Origin: Candidatus Nitrosoglobus terrae
Lineage (GTDB): Bacteria > Pseudomonadota > Gammaproteobacteria > Nitrosococcales > Nitrosococcaceae
DNA: 64,000 nt
NCBI RefSeq assembly: GCF_002356115.1
Contig: NZ_AP014836.1
Coordinates: 806,001 to 870,000, forward strand
Direction of reading: 5' to 3'
In this document: positions 10,459-19,210 of the stretch, in pieces
How the letters are laid out: every line of letters begins with the position of its first letter
Position numbering within the stretch: position 1 is the stretch's first letter
Program-made: the position numbers and the translations under genes
The notes under the pieces: generated by a model
Database searches by the model: none
The model's input: the letters and a program-made list of their open reading frames with translations, nothing else
What the model was told of the DNA's origin: nothing

Positions 10459-11940
10459 ATGAAAGAAAAAGCTAAATTAATAGTTGGAAAGGATGTTATC
10501 GCTGAAGAGCATGAGAAGTATGTTAAACCAAGGCGCGCATACGCAAAAATTGATGCGGGAGATCCTGAAAAAGATGCAGTGGGGTTAGGTCTATCAGGAG
10601 GCGGGATTCGCTCCGCCACCTTCAATCTAGGGATATTACAGGCCGTGGAGCTTTATGGCTTTTTAAAGCGAGTAGATTATCTTTCCACAGTCTCAGGAGG
10701 CGGGTACATTGGTAGTGCACTGACTTGGTTTATGTCTTTTCATCGTTCTGCTTTTCCTTTTCCAACAGAACGATGGTACGGGGAGCAATACAAAGCTGCG
10801 CAGAAGGCCGATACTATTGGTACCCTACATGAACATGCTTCTTACCTCACCCCTAGCCAAGGTTTGAACTTATGGTCATTGATTGCATTTATCCTAGGGG
10901 GCACGCTCATCAATCTGTTAGTGATTATTCCGCTTTTTTCGTAATTGTTGTCACCCTAAGCCTGCCTCATACTATAGATTTAACCAATAGTAAGCTCTTA
11001 TCTTCGGTTACAACTCAGGGGTGGGGAGAATTTCATTTTGACACCGCTCTATTGTGGCTATCGTGGTATTTCTAATGATGATTCAGGTTATGTACCAACG
11101 TGTAAATATTTGGGCGGAAGCATGGATTTAGCCACGGCCTTTAGTATTTCAGGGGCAGCAGTAGACCCTAATACCAATGAAACCCGTTCCAAAGCGCTTT
11201 CTTTTCTGATGAGTCTATTCAATCTACGCATTGGCTATTGGGCATGTAATCCAAAAAAATGGACTGATAAGGTAGCAAAACACTGGGCGCAACCTTACTG
11301 GCTTACGTATACGCTACGGCAAATGCTAGGTATGGGGCTCAATGAAGAGCATAACCATGTCTATTTAACTGATGGAGGGCACTTTGAAAATCTTGGGCTT
11401 TATGAATTGATTAGAAGAAAATGTCGCTACATCATTGTTGTTGATGCAGGCCAAGATGATGAACGAAAATTTGAAGATTTAGGTAATGCAATGGAGAAGG
11501 TACGAGCTGATTTTGGAGCGAGAATTACGATCGATACCCAGAATTTGATGCCCAATCCTGATTTAGATTGCCTTGGTTTAAAGGGGCTTTTGCGATTCTC
11601 TTGGGTGCTAGGAGATATTAGCTATCTTCACAATAACGAAAAAGGCAAGCTGCTTTACATTAAAGCTTTAGTTGTTCCTGATCTTTCAGAGGAACTCTAC
11701 ACTTATCTGCGCGCCCATCCTACATTTCCCCATCAAAGTACAGCGGATCAGTTTTTTAATGAACTCCAGTTTGAAGCCTACCGAGAATTGGGATATCAAG
11801 TAGGGAAGCAGATCTTTAATCATTTCCGAGATAAGACCCACAAACCATACAAGGATAGAACACTTGATGATTTTTTTGATAGTCTCCGTAAGCTGCAGCC
11901 GAAGGAAAAAGATAGGAATGTGGCAATCATTTCCGATTAG
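10459..11940 (+). pseudogene. Patatin-like phospholipase, two compensating frameshifts
   Basis: The 5' part encodes the patatin core: glycine-rich oxyanion loop LSGGGIRSATFNLG (46-59) and nucleophile elbow STVSGGGY with Ser79. The 3' part, back in the same frame, has TPLYCGY, FSISGAAVDPN and the catalytic-dyad region LTDGGHFENLGLYEL. Between them the frame breaks. The first ORF stops at 10944 right after a run of six T (10935-10940); with one more T it would read on as LFFVIVVTLSL. Near 11040 an extra G restores the first frame (EFHF then TPLYCGY). The central segment also looks much shorter than in full-length relatives. The catalytic residues survive, so decay may be recent; the T-run break could also be a sequencing error. 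Confidence 0.78.
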
Positions 11941-11972
11941 CAATATGTTGTAATTTTTAAACCCCATTATTA

Positions 11973-12007
11973 AATGAATATGAGGCTTTAAAAGCCTCAT
12001 ATTCATT
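11973..12007. terminator. Long perfect hairpin between convergent genes
   Basis: A 35-base near-perfect palindrome: AATGAATATGAGGCTTT pairs with AAAGCCTCATATTCATT around a single unpaired A, so in practice a stem of about 15 bp with a small loop. It lies between the patatin pseudogene (+) and hsp20 (-), the classic place for a bidirectional terminator. T-runs are weak on both sides. Confidence 0.7.
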
Positions 12008-12051
12008 ACAAACGTCTCTAGTACTTGGGGTACTACTTTATAGCTATACTT

Positions 12052-12492
12052 TTAGCCTTCGACCGTAATCTTACGGGTCTGGGATTGCTGGTTTTTAGGA
12101 ATGACCAATTCCAAAACCCCGCTTTGAGAGCGAGCACTTACCTTAGCGGCATCCACAGAGCTAGGTAAAGTGAAGCGTCGTAAAAAAGTACCACTGACTC
12201 GTTCTACGCGCTTATAGCCTTGCCGTTCTTCAGATTTGCTGGATTCTCGATGGCCTTTTAGAGTCAAGATACTATTATCTAGGGTAATCTCAATATCTTT
12301 ACCTTCAACCCCAGGTAAGTCAGCGTAGATAATAAAACGGTCAGTATCTTCTTTTATATCAACCGCGGGTACCCAGTCACTAGTCGCCAAATCAGCCTCA
12401 TCAGCATGTCGCACTGGACTGGTATCAAAAAGGCGATTAACTTCTCTTTGTAATTGGCCTAGAGTATGTAAAGGTTCGTAATATTTTGTCAT
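12052..12492 (-). CDS. Small heat shock protein, Hsp20/IbpA family
   Basis: 146 residues with a central alpha-crystallin domain. Visible elements are WVPAVDIKEDTDRFIIYADLPG, the strand ILTLKGHRE, RVERVSGTFLRRFTLP and the C-terminal domain end GVLELVIPK. The final residues SQTRKITVEG hold the tail, with the I-x-V anchor (ITV) that docks into neighbouring subunits. It acts as an ATP-independent holdase in the cytoplasm. It is transcribed alone from what looks like a heat-shock sigma-32 promoter about 65 bp upstream. AGGAAAG before the ATG serves as ribosome binding site. Confidence 0.95.
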   Translation of the reverse strand: MTKYYEPLHTLGQLQREVNRLFDTSPVRHADEADLATSDWVPAVDIKEDTDRFIIYADLPGVEGKDIEITLDNSILTLKGHRESSKSEERQGYKRVERVSGTFLRRFTLPSSVDAAKVSARSQSGVLELVIPKNQQSQTRKITVEG

Positions 12493-12554
12493 TTTTACTT
12501 TCCTCCATATAGATAAATTTGGGAGCGTAGCTTGTAATCCCGTTCTTACTCAGA

Positions 12555-12582
12555 ATATGGAGGTATTTTTGCATCTTTCAAG
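12555..12582 (-). promoter_or_regulatory. Sigma-32 (RpoH) promoter for hsp20
   Basis: On the minus strand CTTGAAA (12582-12576) is followed after 13 bases by CTCCATAT (12562-12555). This matches the RpoH consensus CTTGAAA-N11-16-CCCCATNT with one mismatch in the -10 element. It sits about 60-90 bp upstream of the hsp20 start codon, a normal distance. Confidence 0.8.
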
Positions 12583-12593
12583 GGCATAGAAAA

Positions 12594-14486
12594 TTAATCT
12601 CCTTGCGTAGCGACTTCAAGGGCTTCGCTGGCAATTAGCCAATGTTCTTCTGTTTCCCGGAGATTTTGCTCTAGGTGCGCCTGTTTCATCAGTAAGGTTT
12701 TAAGGTATTCTTTTTGCGTAGGATCTTGGTATAAATCGGGATTGATCAAGGTTTGATTAAGATTTAATTTCTCAGCTGCTAATTTTTCTAGCGTTGTTTC
12801 AATTTCTTTAAGTTTTTTTTGTAGAGGCTGTAGCGTTTGGCGCCGTTCTGCTTCTTGTCGTCGGCGATCTTTACGAGTGTTAGTAGAAACATTCTCACTA
12901 TAGCCTTCTTCAGTACTGCGGCGCTTACTGAGCCACTGCTGATAATCATCCAAATCACCATTAAAAAGTAAAGCAGTGCTTTCAGCAACGAGCCATAAAA
13001 TATCAACTGTACTGCGTAGGAGGTGGCGATCATGAGAAACCATTACCATAGCGCCTTCGAAGTCCTGAAGAGCCGTAGTGAGCGCATAGCGCATTTCTAA
13101 ATCAAGATGGTTAGTGGGTTCATCTAATAGTAGTAAATTAGGGCGCTGATATATCAATAGAGCTAGCGCTAAACGAGCCTTCTCTCCTCCAGAGAATAGC
13201 TCTGTTGGTGTTAGAGCTTGATCTCCTTGAAAGTTAAAGCCACCAAGAAAATTCCTAAGATCTTTTTCTGCAGCTTTGGGAGCAAGTCGCTGTAGATGTT
13301 GAAGCGGACTCTCATGGAAGTAAAGCTGTTCTATTTGATGTTGAGCAAAATAACCGATACGTAAATCCGGCGCTCGATCTAGCGTGCCTGATCGGGCTGA
13401 AAGCACTCCGGCAAGCAGCTTAACTAGCGTTGATTTCCCCGATCCATTAGGCCCAAGTAGGCCAATACGATCTCTAGGGGCTAAATTAAGATTAATCTGG
13501 GTTAATATATTTTGTTGCCCATAGCCAATAGCGACTTGATTCAGGCGTAGGAGGGAGATAGGCAGTTTATCCGGTTGGAGTAGGGAAAAACGAAAGGGAG
13601 AATCAATATGGATCGGCGCCACTCGTTCCATCTGCTCTAGTGCTTTTAGCCGACTCTGAGCTTGGCGTGCCTTGGTTGCCTTGGCGCGAAAACGATCTAT
13701 AAATCGTTGAATATGGGCAATTTCCAGTTGCTGCTTTTGGTAACTTGCCTGTTGTTGGGCGTGCTGCTCGCTTCGCTGTCTTTCAAAATCGGCATAATTC
13801 CCCCGGTAATACCCTATGTTTCCGTTTTCAATCTGGGCAATATAATGTACTGTTCGATCTAGTAACTCTCGATCATGGGAGATGAGCAATAAGGTACCTG
13901 GATAATGATTCAGCCAATCTTCTAACCATAGGACAGCCTCTAAATCTAGATGGTTAGTCGGTTCATCTAGCAGTAATAAATCAGAGCGGCACATGAGAGC
14001 TTGAGCAAGATTAAGACGCATTCGCCAGCCACCGGAGAAAGTATTTACCGGCTGTGTTTCTTGGGCAGTGGTGAAGCCTAAACCATGCATAAGCTTAGCA
14101 GCGCGAGTGGGGGCAGCGTAGCCGCCAATGGCTGCAATGCGCCCATGAAGATTACCTTGACGGGTGCCATCGTTCTGTTGTTCAGCGCTTAACAGCTCAG
14201 ACTGGAGGAAACGAAGTTCCGTATCTCCATCAAGCACATATTCAAGCGCTGGGATATCTACAGCGGGAGTTTCTTGAGAGACATGCGCCAGTACCCAGTG
14301 GGTAGGCCGCTTTATTTCTCCCTGATCCGATTGCAGTTGCCCAAGAATGAGTTTAAATAAGCTAGATTTGCCACAGCCATTGGCACCGATGAGGCCAACT
14401 CGTTGGCCTGGATGAATAGCAAGGCTAAAATGCTCAAATAATAATCGGCTACCTTGCCTTAGGGAGATGTTTTGGAAACTTAACAT
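12594..14486 (-). CDS. yheS: ABC-F family ATPase YheS (ribosome-associated)
   Basis: 630 residues, against 637 in E. coli YheS. ABC-F proteins have two ATPase cassettes and no membrane domain; they act on the ribosomal E site to help translation. The first cassette has Walker A GANGCGKSS near 34-42, signature TFSGGWRMRL and LLLDEPTNHLDLEAV. The second has GPNGSGKST near 345, LFSGGEKARLAL and again LLLDEPTNHLDLEM. The P-site tRNA-interaction linker lies between them (IQRFIDRFRAKATKARQAQS). The charged C-terminal extension (about 530-625) is coiled-coil-like. It is divergent from msrB, with 33 bp between the start codons. Confidence 0.95.
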   Translation of the reverse strand: MLSFQNISLRQGSRLLFEHFSLAIHPGQRVGLIGANGCGKSSLFKLILGQLQSDQGEIKRPTHWVLAHVSQETPAVDIPALEYVLDGDTELRFLQSELLSAEQQNDGTRQGNLHGRIAAIGGYAAPTRAAKLMHGLGFTTAQETQPVNTFSGGWRMRLNLAQALMCRSDLLLLDEPTNHLDLEAVLWLEDWLNHYPGTLLLISHDRELLDRTVHYIAQIENGNIGYYRGNYADFERQRSEQHAQQQASYQKQQLEIAHIQRFIDRFRAKATKARQAQSRLKALEQMERVAPIHIDSPFRFSLLQPDKLPISLLRLNQVAIGYGQQNILTQINLNLAPRDRIGLLGPNGSGKSTLVKLLAGVLSARSGTLDRAPDLRIGYFAQHQIEQLYFHESPLQHLQRLAPKAAEKDLRNFLGGFNFQGDQALTPTELFSGGEKARLALALLIYQRPNLLLLDEPTNHLDLEMRYALTTALQDFEGAMVMVSHDRHLLRSTVDILWLVAESTALLFNGDLDDYQQWLSKRRSTEEGYSENVSTNTRKDRRRQEAERRQTLQPLQKKLKEIETTLEKLAAEKLNLNQTLINPDLYQDPTQKEYLKTLLMKQAHLEQNLRETEEHWLIASEALEVATQGD

Positions 14487-14519
14487 AGAATCTTAATTTA
14501 GGAAGGAGAAATTGAGTTG

Positions 14520-14921
14520 ATGAAAAATAAGATTTATAAATCCAAAGAAGAATGGAAAGCTCAACTAACCTCAGCCCAATATCATGTTACCCGAGAGGGA
14601 GGGACTGAGCCTGCTTTTAGTGGTCAATATTACCATTATCAGGAAAAGGGAATATATCATTGTATTTGCTGTCATCAGCCGTTATTTAGTTCGGCGCAAA
14701 AATATGAATCTGGAACCGGTTGGCCAAGTTTTTGGAGTCCAATTAATGAACAAGCAGTGGACACGGGCCCAGATAATAGCCATGCTATGCATCGGATTGA
14801 GGTTTTATGCCCCCGCTGTGATGCTCATTTAGGTCATGTCTTTAATGATGGCCCTGAACCTACGGGGCAGCGTTATTGTATTAATACGTGCGCGTTAAGT
14901 TTTGAAAAAAGCTCCAAATAA
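14520..14921 (+). CDS. msrB: Peptide-methionine (R)-S-oxide reductase MsrB
   Basis: 133 residues from the ATG at 14520; a TTG directly before it is an alternative. AGGAAGGAG lies about 11 bases upstream. It repairs R-methionine sulfoxide in proteins in the cytoplasm. Zinc-site cysteine pairs are CICC and [14 protein letters not shown] and [10 protein letters not shown] are diagnostic, and [11 protein letters not shown] holds the catalytic cysteine (position of RYCIN). The gene overlaps the following apbE by 20 bp, so the two are probably cotranslated, pairing protein repair with flavin transfer. Confidence 0.96.
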   Translation: MKNKIYKSKEEWKAQLTSAQYHVTREGGTEPAFSGQYYHYQEKGIYHCICCHQPLFSSAQKYESGTGWPSFWSPINEQAVDTGPDNSHAMHRIEVLCPRCDAHLGHVFNDGPEPTGQRYCINTCALSFEKSSK

Positions 14922-15960
14922 ATTGAAGTTAATTTTAATTTTAAGCCTCTTATCTTCTTTAGGAGGATTAACCAGTTGCTCGGATCCTGCTGAAAATCGT
15001 TTAACATGGTTGACGGGAACGACGATGGGTACCGGTTATTCAATTAAGATCGTGGGTCTTCCCGCTGGAATCGATTCTAAAGCCCTAGAGCATAGTATTA
15101 TTAAATTGTTGGTAAATATTAACAGTGTGATGTCCACCTATCAGCAAGATTCTGAGCTTTCTCGTTTTAATCGTAATCATAGCACTCAATGGGTGGCTGT
15201 ATCATCCGCGCTGGCCACAGTGGTCACAGAAGCCCAAAAAATTAGCCAGCTTAGTCAGGGGGCTTTTGATGTCACCGTAGGATCTTTAGTCAATCTATGG
15301 GGTTTTGGGCCAGTTCACCTTACGAGTGAAATACCTTCATTGCATCAGATAGAGCAAGCAAAAGAGCAGGTTAACTTTAACCTGCTAAAGATACGAAGTT
15401 TGCCACCTGCTTTAAAAAAAGAACGAGGGGATCTTTATGTAGATCTCTCCGCTATTGCAAAGGGTTATGGGGTCGATCAGGTAGCAACGCTACTGGAATC
15501 CCAGGGGATTAATAATTATTTGGTGGATATTGGGGGAGAGGAGCGACTTAAAGGATATGGTCCTAAAGGAACTGCATGGAGAGTTGCTATTGAGCAACCG
15601 CTAGCGGGAGAGCGTAAGGTGGCCCATATCCTTGATCTGACAGTGGGCGCTGTGGCAACTTCAGGAGATTATCGTAATTATTTTGATCAGAATGGTAAAC
15701 GTTATTCCCATATTATTAATCCGAGTACAGGTTGGCCAATCACTCATAATCTTGCCTCAGTGACAGTATTCAGTGCTACGGCGATGGAGGCAGATGGTTT
15801 AGCCACTGCGATTTTGGTACTGGGTCCAGAACAGGGGTTTCAACTGGCTGAACGAGAGCAGATAGCGGCCTTATTGCTGATAAAAACGCCAGCAGGATTT
15901 AGGGAGGAAGTAACGACTCACTTTATGAGCAATTTTTTACTGGGAAAGTCTGCAGAATAG
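14902..15960 (+). CDS. apbE: FAD:protein FMN transferase, lipoprotein (ApbE)
   Basis: 352 residues. The N-terminal signal ends in lipobox LTSC with lipidated C26, so it is anchored on the periplasmic side. It transfers FMN from FAD onto Ser/Thr of exported flavoproteins such as the RnfG/NqrC type. [46 protein letters not shown] and the metal-site motif ADGLATAIL are all intact. The TTG start lies inside msrB in another frame; no separate ribosome binding site is clear, suggesting translational coupling. A second, divergent ApbE is encoded at 45390. Confidence 0.93.
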   Translation: MKKAPNKLKLILILSLLSSLGGLTSCSDPAENRLTWLTGTTMGTGYSIKIVGLPAGIDSKALEHSIIKLLVNINSVMSTYQQDSELSRFNRNHSTQWVAVSSALATVVTEAQKISQLSQGAFDVTVGSLVNLWGFGPVHLTSEIPSLHQIEQAKEQVNFNLLKIRSLPPALKKERGDLYVDLSAIAKGYGVDQVATLLESQGINNYLVDIGGEERLKGYGPKGTAWRVAIEQPLAGERKVAHILDLTVGAVATSGDYRNYFDQNGKRYSHIINPSTGWPITHNLASVTVFSATAMEADGLATAILVLGPEQGFQLAEREQIAALLLIKTPAGFREEVTTHFMSNFLLGKSAE

Positions 15961-16279
15961 TAATTAACCAGAAGCTAGCCTGTTTTGATAGGCTTGAGAT
16001 CTATTGCCTCCCATAAAGCCTTATTATCATTTAAGGATGTTACTCTTTTCCTTTTAAAAACAGGTTATTTAATCAAGCCCCCGTGAGCTAGTTTCAACAA
16101 CGTTCGTTAATTATAAACGGCAAGCTAAATGTGTCGCTATTATCCGTGGTGACATGGCCAGTTATTATAAATAAATACTTATGTTTTTTCCTTTACAAAA
16201 AAAAAATAATAAATATATTTAATAATGAAGTACTTCATATGGCCATAAATGAGAATGAGTTTTTAATGAGGTAAAAAGT
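15961..16279. other. Gene-free interval with a 14-bp palindrome
   Basis: About 320 bp between apbE and an orphan gene. After the apbE stop a weak stem (AGCCT 15977-15981 with AGGCT 15990-15994) may act in termination. Further on the DNA becomes very AT-rich with a run of A around 16195-16206, followed by the perfect palindrome ATGAAGTACTTCAT at 16225-16238. The palindrome is about 45 bp before the next start codon and could be an operator. No coding potential was seen. Confidence 0.45.
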
Positions 16280-17176
16280 GTGAGCAAGCTACATTTTTAT
16301 AGAAAAATTAACAAACACATTACTTGGTTTGCAGATGGAGAGGGTACTATAAGTGAATCTAGTGAATTTACAGTGGTTATTACTGATGGGAGTGTCATAA
16401 AGGGCATTGTCTATCAAATCATCCAAGGTCAATCACATTCCGGAGACTTGTATCACTGCCTAGCGGGCGCGAATAGGGGCGAAACGGCGAGATTCAAAAA
16501 GGTAGCAGATCTTAGCAGCATATATACAAATGAAGAATATCTTGGTGCGGCGAGCGCCCTAAATGCGGCCTTAAAGGCAACAGAAAAGAGAGTTAACATC
16601 GAAATCGCCCCTGAGGATTTTAAGACTCTTAAAGCTGGTAATTATAAGTTATGTTTCGCCAAGAAAATTGGTAACTTTGAGTACAACGTGGTATGGCAAT
16701 CTTATGACAAATATTTCGAAATTAATGATTTTTCGTGGACCCCTCAGTTTCAAATCTTTGGGAGCAATATATTTCAGGAGGGTGTGAAAGTAAAAACTAG
16801 CACGAGATTAGTTAACATCGGCCTAGGGGAAACGATTACGCTCAGTAGTGCAGGTCAGTTTGGAGATCCAACAACAAAAGGTCGAGAGACTAGCATCACG
16901 ATGATCAACGATTATGGCCTCATACATCCAGGTTTGAGTCAATTGTCCACTGGAGTTGAGGGTGAAGAAATAAGTACAGCAATTTACGTTGCACCGTCAC
17001 AAGCTGTGCTTGGCATAACTGAACTAACGCCGGTTGAGAAGGTATTGGTCTGGTTTGAGCAAAACATCGAGACCAGTACAATGTTCAGTAACGCTAGATC
17101 GAGGGAAGTGGAGGTTGATCTCACATTCGTAGATTCTGTAACACGAATCTACAAAAATGGGCTTTGGCTTAAGTAA
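16280..17176 (+). CDS. Orphan protein of unknown function
   Basis: 298 residues that I do not recognise. There is no signal peptide, membrane span or lipobox, so a cytoplasmic location or a non-classical export route is likely. The sequence alternates short hydrophobic strands with Gly, Thr and Asn turns (FTVVITDGSVIKGIVYQI, GLGETITLSSAGQFGD, EVEVDLTFVDSVTRIY), suggesting a mostly beta fold. The GTG start is preceded by GAGGTAAA. The gene sits alone in gene-poor DNA, with a palindrome upstream and a strong hairpin 39 bp after the stop. Its codon choice looks less AT-biased than its neighbours. This isolation fits a horizontally acquired cargo gene, which is inference. Confidence 0.6.
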   Translation: MSKLHFYRKINKHITWFADGEGTISESSEFTVVITDGSVIKGIVYQIIQGQSHSGDLYHCLAGANRGETARFKKVADLSSIYTNEEYLGAASALNAALKATEKRVNIEIAPEDFKTLKAGNYKLCFAKKIGNFEYNVVWQSYDKYFEINDFSWTPQFQIFGSNIFQEGVKVKTSTRLVNIGLGETITLSSAGQFGDPTTKGRETSITMINDYGLIHPGLSQLSTGVEGEEISTAIYVAPSQAVLGITELTPVEKVLVWFEQNIETSTMFSNARSREVEVDLTFVDSVTRIYKNGLWLK

Positions 17177-17214
17177 GTCACTTACGTTAATCACCGTAGA
17201 TTAAGGGTATAAGC

Positions 17215-17245
17215 AATCGGTTCTGAAATTTTTTCAGAACCGATT
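17215..17245 (+). terminator. 14-bp perfect hairpin after the orphan gene
   Basis: AATCGGTTCTGAAA (17215-17228) pairs perfectly with TTTCAGAACCGATT (17232-17245) across a three-T loop. It begins 39 bp after the stop of the orphan gene. It is strong enough to end transcription or protect the 3' end, although no U-run follows. Confidence 0.65.
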
Positions 17246-17542
17246 TGCTCGAACGCTATCAATAAATAATAGATTATGTATTGGAAGCCCAACGCAAGGA
17301 GAACAAGAAGTTGCCGAAGAGTTACGCTGTACACTTGAACTAAGCTCAAGTACTCCTCGGAGGGCCAATAGGTATAGGGCGGAAACCCTTGGAGTTCAGT
17401 ACAAAACAGTGCAAAAGCCGAAATGGATAGGATAATAACCGTAAAGTAGGGCGATCCCTTAATCTAGTAAAAATAAAAGAGTAATATAAAATCCCTAATA
17501 CACATCCAGCACTATTATCTCTATCTCTCGTATTGGATCAGA
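17246..17542. other. Unexplained non-coding stretch
   Basis: Roughly 300 bp, less AT-rich than the surrounding spacers. One frame is open for about 55 codons (around 17268-17435, ending TGG ATA GGA TAA) but has no good start or ribosome binding site, and its product is not recognisable. Segments such as GGGCGGAAACCCTTGG (about 17378-17393) suggest structured RNA or a decayed mobile-element remnant. I cannot name it. Confidence 0.35.
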
Positions 17543-18031
17543 TTAATAATTTCGATACTCACTAAAAGTTTTAATGTTACCTTCCTTATCAAACTGAAGA
17601 ACGTGGAAAGGATCTTTTTTGCCACCCATCTCCATTCCCGGAGTTCCTTTTGGCATTGCTGGAACAGTTAAGCCTACTACCTTAGGCTGCTTAATGAGTA
17701 GTTGTTTGATATCATCTGCGGGAACATGGCCTTCAATAGCATAACCGTTGATAATGGCAGTGTGGCAAGAGGCCAGTTTAGGAGGAATCCCATACTGTTG
17801 TTTAATAGATTGGACATTATTTGTGGGGATATCTTCAATAGTAAAATGATGCTTCTCTAGATGCTTAATCCATTGCTTACAGCAACCACAGCTAGGGTCA
17901 TGATATACAGTGATGTTAGAAGGGCCAAAATAGGAGATTTGAACTTTATCCCATACACTTTCTCTGGCTTGGGAAGAAGCAGCAAATAAAGCCAGCAGAA
18001 AACCTAGGCTAAACTGAAGTATTAATCTCAT
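17543..18031 (-). CDS. DUF411 family exported metal-binding protein
   Basis: 162 residues. A signal peptide (MRLILQFSLGFLLALFAASS, cut near SQA) precedes the DUF411 domain. Diagnostic features are ITVYHDPSCGCCKQW with CGCC at 48-51, LASCHTAIINGYAIEGHVPA and the Met-rich MPKGTPGMEMGG. The family is usually found beside copper-resistance genes and is thought to bind metal, probably copper, in the periplasm; no mechanism is established. The sigma-54 activator gene lies next to it in the same orientation, 134 bp upstream, so it probably has its own promoter. Confidence 0.9.
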   Translation of the reverse strand: MRLILQFSLGFLLALFAASSQARESVWDKVQISYFGPSNITVYHDPSCGCCKQWIKHLEKHHFTIEDIPTNNVQSIKQQYGIPPKLASCHTAIINGYAIEGHVPADDIKQLLIKQPKVVGLTVPAMPKGTPGMEMGGKKDPFHVLQFDKEGNIKTFSEYRNY

Positions 18032-18164
18032 TATTTACTCCAAAAGATAAGCTGATAAAACCTAATTTTATCATTTTTAGTCTTTAAAGAAGACAAGATT
18101 ATAAGGATAGGTACCTTAACTTTAGTGGGTGAATAATAAAACATGGAATTTATACTTTGGCTAT

Positions 18165-19130
18165 TTATGCTTGGATGGCATATTTTTGTAGCCGATAACA
18201 TAAAGTATCTCGGCTAATACCTAGTAGCTTCGCGGCTCTAGAACGATTTCCCTTAGCTCTCGTAATAGCTTGGTGAATGAGTTCTATTTCTACCTGTTCT
18301 AATTCAAGGCCGGCTTCTGGCAAATGAATCAGCGGTTTTGCTTCTGTTGCTGTAGGTGAACCAAGCTCGCCACGAACATCAAATGGCAAGTTTTGAGACT
18401 CAATGGTTTTTCCAGGCAGTAGTACTACCATGCGCTCGCAAAAATTACGAATCTCCCGAACATTACCCAGCCAATGGTAGCTATTTAGGATTTGTAACGC
18501 AGTTCCGCTAAACTGCGGGGGGGTAAGCCCATGTTGCTGTGAAAAATAGGCGCAAAAATGTTTCAAAAATAAATTTATATCTTCTTTTCGCTCTCGTAAT
18601 GGCGGGATTTTTAAGGGTACTACATGAAGGCGATAATAAAGATCCTGTCGAAAACGATTTTCTTGTATACGCTGATTTAGATCGCAATTAGTAGCAGCAA
18701 TAATACGTACATCACAGCGATGAGTAGTGGTATCACCAACAGCTTGGCATTCTCCAGATTCTAAAAAACGAAGCAATTTAGCTTGAATAGCTGGAGAGAG
18801 CTCATTGATTTCATCTAGGAGTACAGTACCGCTCTCAGCGGCTCGAAATCGTCCTAAATGATCATGAGTGGCTCCAGAGAAAGCACCTCGTCGGTGGCCA
18901 AAAAGCTCTGATTCAGCTAAGCCTTCAGGGAGAGCAGCGCAATTAATAGCCATAAATGGCTTATTCACTCGGCGGCCTTCAGTATGAATAGCCTTGGCCA
19001 TTAACTCCTTGCCAGTACCTGTTTCCCCGATAATCAATGTGGTAACCTCTGTTGCTGCTACCATCCGGGCGCTACGTAGGAGGGACTCAAAACTTGGGGC
19101 TTTACCAATAAGGGCATCAAACCTATTCAT
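18165..19130 (-). CDS. Sigma-54-dependent transcriptional activator lacking a sensor domain (Fis-type HTH)
   Basis: 321 residues. The AAA+ domain starts almost at residue 1: Walker A GETGTGKE at 35-42, sigma-54 contact loop GAFSGA at 82-87 (the usual GAFTGA with a Thr to Ser change), Walker B TVLLDEI near 102-108 and the arginine-finger region YYRLHVVPLKIPPLRER. The C-terminal Fis-type helix-turn-helix is clear (AKGNRSRAAKLLGISRDTL). There is no receiver, GAF or PAS domain, as in PspF, so control must come from a partner protein or from its level. Sigma-54 promoters at 37765 and 38789 in this window are possible targets, but no direct link is visible. Confidence 0.93.
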   Translation of the reverse strand: MNRFDALIGKAPSFESLLRSARMVAATEVTTLIIGETGTGKELMAKAIHTEGRRVNKPFMAINCAALPEGLAESELFGHRRGAFSGATHDHLGRFRAAESGTVLLDEINELSPAIQAKLLRFLESGECQAVGDTTTHRCDVRIIAATNCDLNQRIQENRFRQDLYYRLHVVPLKIPPLRERKEDINLFLKHFCAYFSQQHGLTPPQFSGTALQILNSYHWLGNVREIRNFCERMVVLLPGKTIESQNLPFDVRGELGSPTATEAKPLIHLPEAGLELEQVEIELIHQAITRAKGNRSRAAKLLGISRDTLCYRLQKYAIQA

Positions 19131-19210
19131 CTTATCACCTGAATACCAGCTTAACTATTGGCTATCTTTAAAGTATATATTAACTTATTTTTATGGCTAT
19201 TATGAGTCTC

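Noticed and set aside
12788-13033. Overlapping frames within yheS and other long shadow frames in ureC, ybbP and ileS
   Set aside because: They lie inside well-identified genes in other frames and have no family features.
17268-17435. A 55-codon open frame in the spacer after the orphan gene
   Set aside because: No start codon with a ribosome binding site and no recognisable product.
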